Shown here piece by piece: positions 7,156-15,226 of a DNA stretch of 16,428 nt. The notes under the pieces were generated by a model that saw only the letters and a program-made list of their open reading frames with translations, searched no databases and was not told the origin of the DNA. Numbering within the stretch: the first letter of the stretch is position 1; each line of letters begins with the position of its first letter. The position numbers and the translations under genes are program-made. Location: the NCBI GenBank assembly GCA_964657795.1, contig CAZZWS010000079.1, forward strand, positions 1-16,428, read 5' to 3'. The DNA comes from CAHJXF01 sp964657795. Lineage in GTDB: Bacteria > Pseudomonadota > Gammaproteobacteria > Burkholderiales > Burkholderiaceae_D.

Positions 7156-8046
7156 ATGCCTCCCTACAGCCCGAAGAAACCCAGCCGCTCGACCTTCGTC
7201 CGCATCCGCGACCTCGACTACCACCTGCGCGAGTGGGGCGATCCGCAGGCGCCGCTGTTGGTCATGGTCCACGGCTGGATGGACGTGTCGGCGTCGTTCC
7301 AGTTCCTCGTCGACGCGCTCGCGAAGGAGTGGCACGTGGTCGCGCCCGACTGGCGTGGCTACGGGCTGACCTCCAGCACGAGCGCGGGCTGCTACTGGCT
7401 GCCCGACTATATCGGCGACCTCGACGCCATCCTCGAACACGTGTCGCCCACGGCGCCCGTCCGTCTCGTCGCGCACAGCCTCGGCGGCAACATGGCGTTG
7501 ATGTACGCCGGCGTGCGGCCCGAGCGCATCGAACGCCTCGTCAACCTCGAAGGCCTCGGCATGCCCGGCGACGACCCGACGAAGGCGCCCGAACGGCTCG
7601 CCAGATGGTTGGGCGAGTTGCGGCAGCCGCCGACGATGTCGACCTATCCATCGCTCGCGGCGGTCGTCGGCCGCCTGCAGAAGACCAACCCGCGGCTGCC
7701 CGACGATCGCGCCCGCTTCCTCGCGGAGCACTGGTCGAGTCCGAACGACGATGGAACCTATCGCGTCCTCGGCGACGCGGCCCACAAGGTCGTCAACCCC
7801 TATCTCTACCGCGCCGACGAGGTGGTCGCCTGCTGGGCCGGCATCACGGCGCCGGTGCTGTGGGTCATGGCGCGCGAGTCGGACTACGCGAAGCGCATGG
7901 ACGCGTTGCCGGGCTACGCCGACCGCATCGGCCGCATCGCGAACGTGCGACGCCTGTGGATCGAACGGGCCGGCCACATGCTCCATCACGATCAGCCCGA
8001 GCAACTCGCGGTGGAGATCGAAGGCTTCCTCGCCGAGAGCCCGTGA
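7156..8046 (+). CDS. Alpha/beta hydrolase fold protein
   Basis: 296 residues with the full alpha/beta-hydrolase outline: oxyanion-hole HGW (39-41), DWRGYG (65-70), nucleophile elbow AHSLGG with Ser108, and catalytic His274 in RAGHMLHHDQPEQLA. The acid is probably Glu132 (in NLEGLG, after strand 6) or Asp243 (in MARESD). The SHSLGG-type elbow and LEGLG place it near the serine-hydrolase-like/MhpC group, with esterase- or C-C-hydrolase-type chemistry; the substrate cannot be read from sequence. There is no signal peptide, so it should be cytoplasmic. The ATG lacks a clear Shine-Dalgarno. The acyltransferase gene starts 33 bp downstream, so the two are probably co-transcribed. Confidence 0.88.
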   Translation: MPPYSPKKPSRSTFVRIRDLDYHLREWGDPQAPLLVMVHGWMDVSASFQFLVDALAKEWHVVAPDWRGYGLTSSTSAGCYWLPDYIGDLDAILEHVSPTAPVRLVAHSLGGNMALMYAGVRPERIERLVNLEGLGMPGDDPTKAPERLARWLGELRQPPTMSTYPSLAAVVGRLQKTNPRLPDDRARFLAEHWSSPNDDGTYRVLGDAAHKVVNPYLYRADEVVACWAGITAPVLWVMARESDYAKRMDALPGYADRIGRIANVRRLWIERAGHMLHHDQPEQLAVEIEGFLAESP

Positions 8047-8079
8047 TGCGGCCGCCGCCGTGATCGATCGCGCCGTCGC

Positions 8080-9992
8080 TTGAGCCGACTCGCCTATCGC
8101 GCCGACATCGACGGGCTGCGTGCCATCGCGGTCGCGCTCGTCGTCGCTTTCCACTTCGGCGTGCCGGGCGTCCGCGGCGGCTACATCGGCGTCGATCTGT
8201 TCTTTGTGATCTCGGGCTTCCTGATCGCGTCGATCATCGATCGCCAGCCGGTCATCACGGCACGCTGGCTGCTCGCGTTCTACGGCCGGCGCGTCCTGCG
8301 CCTGTTGCCCGCCTTCGTCGTCGTCGCCGCGGTGACGATCGTCGTCGCGACGTTCCTGATGCTGCCCGACGACTACGAGGCGTTGTTGCGCAGCATCCGC
8401 GAGTCGCTGGTGTTCCGCGCGAACGGCTGGTTCGAGCGCGAGACGACCGGCTACTTCGCGGCCAATGCGCATGAACTGCCGTGGCTGCACACCTGGTCGC
8501 TGTCGATCGAGTGGCAGTTCTACCTGGTCTTCCCGTTCGTGATGCTGGCGCTGCGTCGCCTGCCGACGATGCGGGGGCGACGGATCGCGTTGCTGGTGCT
8601 CGTCGCGGTCGCAGCGATCGCGTCGACGGCCATGGTCGCCGCCGCGCCGACGCACGCCTACTTCTCGGCTGTCGCGCGCTGCTTCGAGTTCCTGATCGGG
8701 GCGCTGGTCGCATCGATGGACCCGCCGGTCGTCGCCGCGAACCGACGACGCATCGTGGTCTGGCTCGCGGTCGTCGCACTGGTCATCGCGTCCGCGGCGT
8801 TCACCGCCGCCACGCCGTTCCCCGGTCTCGCGGCGCTGGCGGTCTGCGCGATCGGCGGCGTGCTGCTGGCCACGGGTCGCTCGTCGATGCTGGGCACGGC
8901 AGGGCTCGCGTGGCTCGGTCGCAGGTCCTACTCGATCTATCTGTGGCACTGGCCGGTCGTGGCCTTCCTCGCGTACGTGCAGCGCCCACCGTCGTGGTTC
9001 GAGACGATCGTCTGCATCGCCGCGATCGTGGTGCTGTCGGACCTGAGCTTCCGCCGGGTCGAGCGCCCGTGCATCGCGCTCGAGTGGCGGCCATCGATCA
9101 CCATCGCGGTGTGGGCCGTCCTGCCGTTCCTGTGCGTCGCGGGCCTCTATCTGNNNNNNNNNNCGTGCGCAACCACGGCGGCTTCCCGCAACGACTCGGT
9201 CCGGAGGCCGAACGCGTCGAAGCCAACCTGCGCCGCTTCGATTTTCGCGACGCGTCCCGCTGCCACGACGATCGCGAGTCCGACCTCGAACCCTGCGCGT
9301 TCGGCGACTTGCGATCGACGACGACCGCGTTGATGATCGGCGACTCGCACGCGCGTCATCTGCGGCCGTTCGTGCAGGTCCTGGCGGCGGAGGCGCACGT
9401 CAAGGTCTACGGCCTGACCGACAGCGAGTGCTTTGCGCTCGAAGGCGGCGGCAGTCCGAACCGGGAGCTCGACGTGGGCTGCCGGACCGGCATCGCGCGC
9501 GATTTCGCGTTGATCCGCGGCGGCCGCTTCCGCCACGTGATCCTGGCCGAGCGCTGGATCGGCTACGACCGCTCGTCGTGGGCCTTGCTCGACCACGCGC
9601 TCGCCACCATCGTGGCCGCCGGATCGATCCCGGTCGTCTTCGGCTCCACCGCCGAGGACGGCAACGACCCGCGGGCGTGCTTCTACCGGCACATCAAGAT
9701 CCGCCGTCCCTTCGTGGAGGATTGCGACATCGCGCTCGCCAACGGCTTCGCGCAGCCAGCGATGGCCGACGCGCTGGCGCTGATGGACGGTCTGCGCCGC
9801 CGTTACCCGACGCTGATCGTCATCGATCCGGCCGCGATCCAGTGTCGCGACGGCCGCTGCGCGACGGTCATCGACGGCACGCCGATCTACGCCGATACCC
9901 ATCATCTGAACGCATACGGGTCGGCGATGCTGGGAAGCGCTTATCGCCAACGATTCGGCAATCCGTTGCTGCCGGCACCGATCCGGCGTTAG
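8080..9992 (+). CDS. OafA-type acyltransferase with SGNH domain, interrupted by assembly gap
   Basis: Membrane O-acyltransferase that in known relatives moves acyl groups, usually acetyl, onto cell-surface polysaccharide. The start is TTG 8080: it is the only start codon after an in-frame stop at 8044 and it opens into the family N-terminus, RADIDGLRAIAV. The membrane domain has His25 in FHFG, FFVISGFLI (41-49) and LPWLHTWSLSIEWQFYL (133-149), with about 10-11 transmembrane helices. Ten N follow codon 358. After them the C-terminal SGNH domain resumes in a different register: GDSHAR (near 9339) supplies the Ser, and DTHHLNAYGS (near 9894) supplies the Asp/His pair. Both halves are intact, so this is one gene. 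The frame change comes from the placeholder size of the gap: the missing length must be 2 mod 3. Confidence 0.88.
9154..9163. other. Assembly gap (10 N)
   Basis: Ten undetermined bases lie inside the acyltransferase gene, at the junction of the last transmembrane helix and the SGNH domain. A fixed 10-N spacer usually marks a gap of unknown size. Confidence 0.97.
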
Positions 9993-10008
9993 CGGCACGG
10001 TCGCAGCG

Positions 10009-10014
10009 TAAAAT
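10009..10014 (+). promoter_or_regulatory. TAAAAT -10 box just before the PHP gene
   Basis: TAAAAT ends 6 bp before the ATG at 10021, between the acyltransferase stop and the PHP gene. If used, transcription would begin at or next to the ATG, giving a leaderless mRNA. No convincing -35 is seen. Confidence 0.35.
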
Positions 10015-10020
10015 ACGTCG

Positions 10021-10884
10021 ATGTTCTCGCTTCGCTCCCGCCGCGATCCCGCGCAGCTCAACGCCGATCTGCACTGCCACTCGACCGTGTCCGACGGCAC
10101 GCTCGAGCCGGAGGACATCGCGCGGCGCGCGCACGCGCAGGGCGTGCAGTTGTGGGCGCTGACCGATCACGACGAGTTGCGCGGACTCGCGCGTGCGGCC
10201 GATGTCGCGGCGGAGGTCGGCCTGCCGTTCGTGGCCGGCGTGGAGATCTCCGTGACGTGGTCGCACGAGACGCTGCACATCGTCGGCCTGCGCATCGATC
10301 CGGGCAACGCGACGCTCGCCGACGGTCTTGAGCGGACGCGATCGGGCCGCACGAAGCGCGCGCACGAGATGGCCGCGCAGCTCGCGACCGCCGGCATCCC
10401 CGATGCGTTCGAGGGCGCGCTCGAGTACGTCGGCAACCCCGACCTGATCGGCCGCACGCACTTCGCGCGCTACATCGTCGAGACGGGCCGCTGCGACGAC
10501 GTCAAGGAAGTCTTCGGCAAGTATCTGGTCGAAGGCAAACCGGGCTACGTGCCGATGCAATGGGCCTCGTTGCCCGAGGCGATCGGCTGGATCAGGGCCG
10601 CGGGCGGCGTGCCGGTCATCGCGCACCCGGGTCGCTACAAGCTCAAGGACGCCGAACTGCGCGCGCTGTTCGTGGAGTTCAAGGACCTCGGCGGCGAGGC
10701 CATCGAGGTCGTCACCGGCAGTCACACGCCGGATCAGTACCGTCGCTTCGCGAGCTTCGCGAAGGAGTACGGCTTCTCGGCATCGCGCGGCTCGGACTTC
10801 CACGGGCCCGAGGAGAGCCGTTACGACCTCGGCTCGCTGCCGCCTCTCCCCGACTCGGTGGTGCCGGTCTGGCAACACTGGTAG
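10021..10884 (+). CDS. rnm: PHP-domain phosphoesterase, RNase AM / YciV type
   Basis: 287 residues, the length of the YciV family. Metal-binding PHP motifs are complete: DLHCHSTVSDG (His18, His20, Asp25), LTDHDE (Asp49, His50), GVEIS (Glu75), His86, His147 in GRTHFAR, AHPGRY (His202) and GSDFHGP (Asp259, His261). Characterised relatives are E. coli RNase AM, a 5'-3' exoribonuclease that trims rRNA 5' ends, and a Chromobacterium enzyme that hydrolyses 3',5'-nucleoside bisphosphates such as pAp. Either activity is possible here. The next gene is yciO, the same partner as in E. coli, which supports the assignment. It is cytoplasmic, with no signal peptide. The ATG has no Shine-Dalgarno. Confidence 0.88.
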   Translation: MFSLRSRRDPAQLNADLHCHSTVSDGTLEPEDIARRAHAQGVQLWALTDHDELRGLARAADVAAEVGLPFVAGVEISVTWSHETLHIVGLRIDPGNATLADGLERTRSGRTKRAHEMAAQLATAGIPDAFEGALEYVGNPDLIGRTHFARYIVETGRCDDVKEVFGKYLVEGKPGYVPMQWASLPEAIGWIRAAGGVPVIAHPGRYKLKDAELRALFVEFKDLGGEAIEVVTGSHTPDQYRRFASFAKEYGFSASRGSDFHGPEESRYDLGSLPPLPDSVVPVWQHW

Positions 10885-10978
10885 TCGTCCCCACATCGCA
10901 TGACGAGGGGCGCCACCCGGCCGCTTCGCTCCGTTCGCATGCCTCCCGTTCGTTCGTCCCCGTCCGCTCGCTGATCGC

Positions 10979-11617
10979 ATGTCCCAATACTTCGCTCCCC
11001 ATCCCCAGAATCCGCAGCCGCGCCTGATCCGGCAGGCCGCGCAGATCGTGCGCGACGGTGGCGTCATCGCGCTGCCGACGGACTCGTGCTACGCGATCGC
11101 CTGCCAGCTCGACGACAAGGACGCGGTGACGAAGCTGCGTCGCATCCGCGGCATCGACGACAAGCATCACTTGGCGCTGCTGTGTCGCGACCTGTCCGAG
11201 ATCGCGCTGTACGCGCAGGTCGACAACGTGCAGTACCGCCTGCTCAAGGCGACGACGCCGGGTCCGTACGTCTTCATCCTGCCGGCGACGCGCGAGGTGC
11301 CGAAGCGCGTCTCGCATCCGTCGCGGAAGACCATCGGCCTGCGCGTGCCGGCCCACGCGATCACGCAGGCGCTGCTGCAGGAGCTCGGCGGTCCGCTGCT
11401 GTCGAGCACGTTGATGCTGCCCGGCGAGACGGTGCCGATGAACGACGGCGAGGAGATCCGCGAGCGCCTGGAAAGCGTGCTCGACCTCGTGCTCGATGGT
11501 GGCGCGTGCGGCATCGAACCGTCGAGCGTGATCGACCTGACCAGCCCCGAGCCGACGCTGGTTCGGGCCGGCCTCGGCGACCTCGCGCCGTTCGGACTGT
11601 CGTCGCTGGCCGCATGA
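10979..11617 (+). CDS. yciO: YciO-type Sua5/YrdC family protein
   Basis: 212 residues with the Sua5/YciO/YrdC fold: GGVIALPTDSCYAIAC (27-42), the nucleotide-binding KLRRIRGIDDKHHLALLC (52-69), PGPYVFILPAT (94-104), TIGLRVPAH (118-126) and the C-terminal PSSVIDLT (181-188). Sua5 and YrdC make threonylcarbamoyl-AMP for the tRNA t6A modification; YciO paralogues have this fold but much weaker or unproven activity. The short single-domain form and linkage to the PHP gene favour YciO over true TsaC. ATG 10979 is the only sensible start. The 94-bp leader is pyrimidine-rich and has no Shine-Dalgarno. Confidence 0.88.
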   Translation: MSQYFAPHPQNPQPRLIRQAAQIVRDGGVIALPTDSCYAIACQLDDKDAVTKLRRIRGIDDKHHLALLCRDLSEIALYAQVDNVQYRLLKATTPGPYVFILPATREVPKRVSHPSRKTIGLRVPAHAITQALLQELGGPLLSSTLMLPGETVPMNDGEEIRERLESVLDLVLDGGACGIEPSSVIDLTSPEPTLVRAGLGDLAPFGLSSLAA

Positions 11618-11627
11618 CGACTCACGC

Positions 11628-12263
11628 ATGAACGACATCATCCAGCAGCTGACCGTCTATGCGATCCCCGTGATCTTCGCGATCACGCTGCACGAGGCGG
11701 CGCACGGCTACATCGCGCGCCACTTCGGCGACAACACCGCGTACGCGCAGGGCCGTGTCACGCTGAATCCGCTGAAGCACATCGATCCGATCGGCACGAA
11801 CGTGCTGCCGATCGTGCTGCAGGGCCGCTTCATCATCGGGTACGCGAAGCCGGTGCCGGTCGTCTTCGGCAACCTTCGCAAGCCCAAGCGCGACATGATC
11901 TGGGTCGCACTCGCCGGTCCGGCGGCCAACCTGATCCAGTCCATCCTGTGGCTGGTCGGCGGTCTGATCGCGACGAAGTTCGGCGTGCGCGAACCCTTCG
12001 TGATCGAGGTCGTCAAGGCGGGCTTCGGCGTGAACCTCGCGATCATGGCGTTCAACCTTTTTCCGCTGCCGCCGCTGGATGGCGGGCGCGTGATGCAGGG
12101 CGTGCTGCCCACACGGGCCTCGCTCGCCTATTCGCGGGTCGAGCCCTACGGCTTCTTCATCGTGATGGGACTGGTCGCCGTGGGCGCCCTCAACATCTGG
12201 ATGCAACCGGTGATGAACGTGTTCCAGTCCCTCATCTTTTTTCTGATCAGTCCCTTCTTTTGA
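11628..12263 (+). CDS. Site-2 protease family (M50) membrane metalloprotease
   Basis: 211 residues, very hydrophobic. Zinc-binding HEAAH (His22, Glu23, His26) lies in the first transmembrane helix. The third ligand is Asp151 in FNLFPLPPLDGGRVM (142-156). NPLKHIDPIGT (47-57) and AGPAANL (96-102) are family hallmarks. About five to six membrane segments; no PDZ or CBS domain, so this is the minimal form. Such proteases cleave transmembrane substrates, but the substrate of this widespread short group is unknown. It starts 10 bp after yciO and ends 19 bp before trpS, inside the housekeeping cluster. Confidence 0.92.
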   Translation: MNDIIQQLTVYAIPVIFAITLHEAAHGYIARHFGDNTAYAQGRVTLNPLKHIDPIGTNVLPIVLQGRFIIGYAKPVPVVFGNLRKPKRDMIWVALAGPAANLIQSILWLVGGLIATKFGVREPFVIEVVKAGFGVNLAIMAFNLFPLPPLDGGRVMQGVLPTRASLAYSRVEPYGFFIVMGLVAVGALNIWMQPVMNVFQSLIFFLISPFF

Positions 12264-12282
12264 TCATTCCGATCCGCTGACC

Positions 12283-13485
12283 ATGGTCCCCGAACGAGTC
12301 CTCTCCGGCATGCGTCCCACCGGCGCGATGCACATCGGCCACTATCACGGTGCGCTCAAGAACTGGGTCCGCCTGCAGGACGCCTACGAGAGCTTCTTCT
12401 TCGTCGCGGACTGGCATGCGCTGACGACGGTCTACGACGAGATCGACATCATCGAGAAGAGCGTCTGGGAGATGCTGATCGACTGGCTCGCGGCCGGCCT
12501 CGATCCCGAACGCTCGACGATCTTCATCCAGTCGCGGGTCGTCGAACATGCCGAGCTGTCGTTGCTGCTCGGCATGACGACGCCGCTCGGCTGGCTGGAA
12601 CGCATGCCGACCTACAAGGACCAGATCGCCAAGCTCGTGCACAAGGACCTGACGACGTACGGCTTCCTCGGCTATCCCCTGATGCAGTCGGCCGACATCC
12701 TCATCTACCGGTCGCATTTCGTGCCGGTCGGCGAGGATCAGGTGCCGCACGTCGAGATCACGCGCGAGGTGGCGCGCCGCTTCAACCATCTGTTCGGTCG
12801 CGAGCCGGGCTTCGAGCAGAAGGTCAAGGCCGCCATCGCGCAACTCGGCAAGTCCAACGGGAAGACCTTCGAACTGTTGAGGAAGCGCTACGGCGAGCAG
12901 GGCGATACCGATTCGCTCGAAGAGGGGCGCGCGCTGCTCGCGAACGCCGGCAGTCTCGGCGCGGCGGATCGCGAACGCCTGCTCGGTTACCTGACGGGCT
13001 CGCAGCGGCAGATCCTCGTCGAGCCGGCCGCGCTGTTGACCGAGTCGCCGAAGGTGCCGGGTCTCGACGGCGCGAAGATGAGCAAGAGCTACGGCAATGC
13101 GATCGCGATGCGCGAGGAGCCGGCCGTCGTCACGAAGAAGGTCCGTCACATGCAGACCGATCCCGCACGGGTCCGTCGCGACGACAAGGGCGACCCGGAG
13201 AAATGTCCGGTGTGGTCGCTGCACAAGGTCTATTCGAACGACGCGACGCGCGCATGGGTCGTCGAGGGCTGCACGACCGCGGGCATCGGCTGCCTCGAAT
13301 GCAAGCAGCCGCTGATCGACGCCATCATCGCGGAGCAGGAGCCGATCCGGGAACGCGCGCAACGCTATCTCGATCGGCCGGCGCTGCTGCGCGACATCGT
13401 CGACGCGGGCTGCGACCGCGCGCGGGCGGTGGCGCGGGAAACGATGGGGGAGGTGAGGCAGGCGATGGGTCTGGCGTATCGGTGA
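12283..13485 (+). CDS. trpS: Tryptophan--tRNA ligase
   Basis: Charges tRNA-Trp in the cytoplasm. Class I signatures are present: HIGH (17-20), GEDQVPHVE (150-158) and KMSKS (265-269). The protein has 400 residues against about 330 for E. coli TrpRS. The extra length is an insertion at about 183-250, between GEDQ and KMSKS, as in many betaproteobacterial TrpRS proteins. It contains a Lys/Leu-rich part (KSNGKTFELLRKRYGEQG) and an acidic part. Catalytic motifs are all intact, so it should be active. The start ATG 12283 opens into VLSGMRPTGAMHIGH. The stop overlaps the methyltransferase start. Confidence 0.95.
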   Translation: MVPERVLSGMRPTGAMHIGHYHGALKNWVRLQDAYESFFFVADWHALTTVYDEIDIIEKSVWEMLIDWLAAGLDPERSTIFIQSRVVEHAELSLLLGMTTPLGWLERMPTYKDQIAKLVHKDLTTYGFLGYPLMQSADILIYRSHFVPVGEDQVPHVEITREVARRFNHLFGREPGFEQKVKAAIAQLGKSNGKTFELLRKRYGEQGDTDSLEEGRALLANAGSLGAADRERLLGYLTGSQRQILVEPAALLTESPKVPGLDGAKMSKSYGNAIAMREEPAVVTKKVRHMQTDPARVRRDDKGDPEKCPVWSLHKVYSNDATRAWVVEGCTTAGIGCLECKQPLIDAIIAEQEPIRERAQRYLDRPALLRDIVDAGCDRARAVARETMGEVRQAMGLAYR

Positions 13486-14036
13486 GGACGGGTCGGGCCG
13501 ACACCCCGTCGCCCTGGGTGGTCCGTTTCGGGCCGCTGATCGCCCCGGCCGGTCCGGTGCTCGACGTGGCCTGCGGCAGCGGTCGCCACGCGCGCTGGCT
13601 CGAAGCGCACGGTCATCGCGTGACCGGCGTCGATCGGGATGGCGAGGCGCTGGCCGGCAGCGGTGCGAGCGAGACGATCGTGGCCGATCTCGAAGGCGCG
13701 CCGTGGCCGTTGGACGATCGGTGGTTCGCGGCGGTCGTCGCGACCAACTACCTCCATCGTCCGCTGTTCCCGGCGTTGGTCGCCGCGCTGGCGCCCGGCG
13801 GCGTGCTGATCTACGAGACGTTCGCCGTCGGCAACGAACGTTTCGGCAAGCCGGGCAACCCGGCGTTCCTGCTGCGTACCGGCGAACTGCTGGACCATTG
13901 CCGCGACCTCGACGTCGTCGCCTACGAGGATGGACTGGTCGACGATCCGGCGCCGGCGTCGCGGCAGAGGATCTGCGCCGTACGCCGCGCCGTCTCCCCG
14001 AACGGCCCCGCTGGACGACACCGTCACGCGCTGTAA
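13482..14036 (+). CDS. Class I SAM-dependent methyltransferase
   Basis: 184 residues. The start is GTG 13482, which overlaps the trpS stop (GTGA); a longer frame would run inside trpS. SAM-binding motif I is VLDVACGSGRHARWL (26-40), motif II is VTGVDRD (47-53), and LAPGGVLIYETF (103-114) forms the usual later strand. The compact TehB-like form suggests a small-molecule or peptide/RNA substrate that cannot be assigned. Translational coupling to trpS suggests a conserved partnership. No membrane segment or signal peptide. The last 15 residues are Arg/His-rich and not part of the fold. Confidence 0.85.
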   Translation: MRTGRADTPSPWVVRFGPLIAPAGPVLDVACGSGRHARWLEAHGHRVTGVDRDGEALAGSGASETIVADLEGAPWPLDDRWFAAVVATNYLHRPLFPALVAALAPGGVLIYETFAVGNERFGKPGNPAFLLRTGELLDHCRDLDVVAYEDGLVDDPAPASRQRICAVRRAVSPNGPAGRHRHAL

Positions 14037-14068
14037 CGGCCGACGCGGCCGGTCGTTTGCAAATCCGC

Positions 14069-14074
14069 TAAAAT
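14069..14074 (+). promoter_or_regulatory. TAAAAT -10 box, candidate dapA promoter
   Basis: TAAAAT occurs 33 bp after the methyltransferase stop in a short A/T-rich patch (TTTGCAAATCCGCTAAAAT). Transcription from about 14081 would give a leader of about 130 nt before the dapA ATG at 14211. No strong -35 is seen at 16-18 bp. Confidence 0.45.
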
Positions 14075-14123
14075 CGATGGTTTATCGGACCGCAAGCCAT
14101 CGGCAGTGGTTCGGTATGCGGTT

Positions 14124-14137
14124 CCGGACCGGTCCGG
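14124..14137. repeat. Perfect 14-bp palindrome in the dapA leader
   Basis: CCGGACCGGTCCGG is a perfect palindrome about 45-55 nt into the predicted dapA leader. A copy of its arm, GGACCG, occurs at 14087-14092, so CGGTCC (14130-14135) could pair either locally or with the upstream copy. It could be a regulator site or an RNA switch. Confidence 0.4.
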
Positions 14138-14210
14138 CCCATCAATTCGCGGTTGAATCACGCCTGTGGTGTCCTTCCCGCGGCGCACCGCCTTCAAAGT
14201 GTTCGATGCC

Positions 14211-15173
14211 ATGATCCAAGGCAGCATCGTTGCGATGGTCACTCCCATGCATCCGGACGGACGTCTGGACATGGACGCGTATCGACGCCTGATCGACTGG
14301 CACGTCGCCGAAGGCACCGACGCCATCGTCGCGGTCGGCACCACCGGCGAGTCGCCGACGGTCTCGGTCGACGAGCATTGCGCGCTGATCCGCGCGGCCG
14401 TCGAACAGGCCGCGGGTCGCATCCCCATCATCGCCGGCGCCGGAGGCAACTCCACCGCCGAGGCCATCGAACTGACGCGCTTCGCGAAGTCGGTGGGCGC
14501 GGACGCCGTGCTGTCGGTCGTGCCTTACTACAACCGCCCGCCGCAGGAAGGTCTCTATCGCCACTTCGCGGCCATCGCCGAAAACGTCGACATCCCGGTC
14601 ATCCTGTACAACGTGCCGGGGCGCACCGTGGCCGACCTCGCCAACGACACCGTCGTGCGTCTCGCCGACGTGCCGGGCATCGTCGGCATCAAGGACGCCA
14701 CCGGCGACATCGGTCGCGGCATCGCGTTGATGGCGGCGCTTTCTGCATCCTCTTCGCCGAACTTCGCGGTCTACAGCGGCGACGACGCGAGTGCCGTCGC
14801 GCTGATGCTGATGGGCGGCAAAGGCAGCATCTCGGTCTCCGCCAACGTGGCGCCCCGTGCCCTGCACGAGTTGTGCAAGGCGGCGATGGCGGGCGACGTC
14901 GCGGCGGCGCAGGCCTGGCATCTGAAGACGCTGGGCCTGCATCGCGTCCAGGGCATCGAGCCGAACCCGATTCCCGTCAAGTGGGCGCTGGCACGGATGG
15001 GCCTGATCGACAGCGGGATCCGTCTGCCGCTGGTGCCGTTGTCGCTCGAGCGACAGGACGCCGTGGTCGAGGCGCTCCGTCAGTCGGGAGTTCTGCAAGA
15101 TGACGGCGTCGGGGAAGAACTGAACGCGGCGCCAGATGCATGCGCACGCACGAGCGCGCGCCTCGCTGCCTGA
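14211..15173 (+). CDS. dapA: 4-hydroxy-tetrahydrodipicolinate synthase
   Basis: Condenses pyruvate with aspartate-semialdehyde, the first step committed to diaminopimelate and lysine. ATG 14211 is chosen because it gives the canonical opening MIQGSIVAMVTPM and puts all catalytic residues in E. coli register: Thr44-Thr45 in GTTGESPT, Tyr107, Tyr133, Arg138 and the Schiff-base Lys161 in VGIKDATGD. Earlier in-frame GTG codons (14166, 14199) are possible but add non-homologous residues. The protein has 320 residues against about 292: after SGVL (292-295) an extra tail of about 25 residues, Ala/Arg/Asp-rich, has no counterpart in the family as I know it. bamC follows, as dapA-bamC does in E. coli. 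Confidence 0.95.
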   Translation: MIQGSIVAMVTPMHPDGRLDMDAYRRLIDWHVAEGTDAIVAVGTTGESPTVSVDEHCALIRAAVEQAAGRIPIIAGAGGNSTAEAIELTRFAKSVGADAVLSVVPYYNRPPQEGLYRHFAAIAENVDIPVILYNVPGRTVADLANDTVVRLADVPGIVGIKDATGDIGRGIALMAALSASSSPNFAVYSGDDASAVALMLMGGKGSISVSANVAPRALHELCKAAMAGDVAAAQAWHLKTLGLHRVQGIEPNPIPVKWALARMGLIDSGIRLPLVPLSLERQDAVVEALRQSGVLQDDGVGEELNAAPDACARTSARLAA

Positions 15174-15190
15174 CGCGATCGTCCGACCTG

Positions 15191-15211
15191 CCGGCACGAG
15201 TCGCGTGTCGG
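15191..15211 (+). repeat. Hairpin between dapA and bamC
   Basis: CCGGCAC and GTGTCGG form a 7-bp stem (one G-U pair) with a 7-nt loop, 17 bp after the dapA stop and just before the AAAGAA element ahead of the bamC ATG at 15227. No T-run follows, so it is not a standard terminator. It might protect the dapA mRNA end or tune bamC translation. Confidence 0.35.
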
Positions 15212-15226
15212 TCGAAAGAACCAACA

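Noticed and set aside
9154..9333. Frameshifted pseudogene of the acyltransferase
   Set aside because: The register change coincides exactly with the N run, and both halves keep their catalytic motifs.
10885..10978. CGTTCG-rich pyrimidine tract before yciO as a repeat element or CRISPR-like feature
   Set aside because: Only a few short, irregular CGTTCG copies are visible, with no regular spacing and no second locus in the window.
13203..13481. Longer methyltransferase frame starting inside trpS
   Set aside because: That part is an Arg-rich shadow of trpS; the GTGA overlap start gives a protein beginning just before the SAM-binding core.
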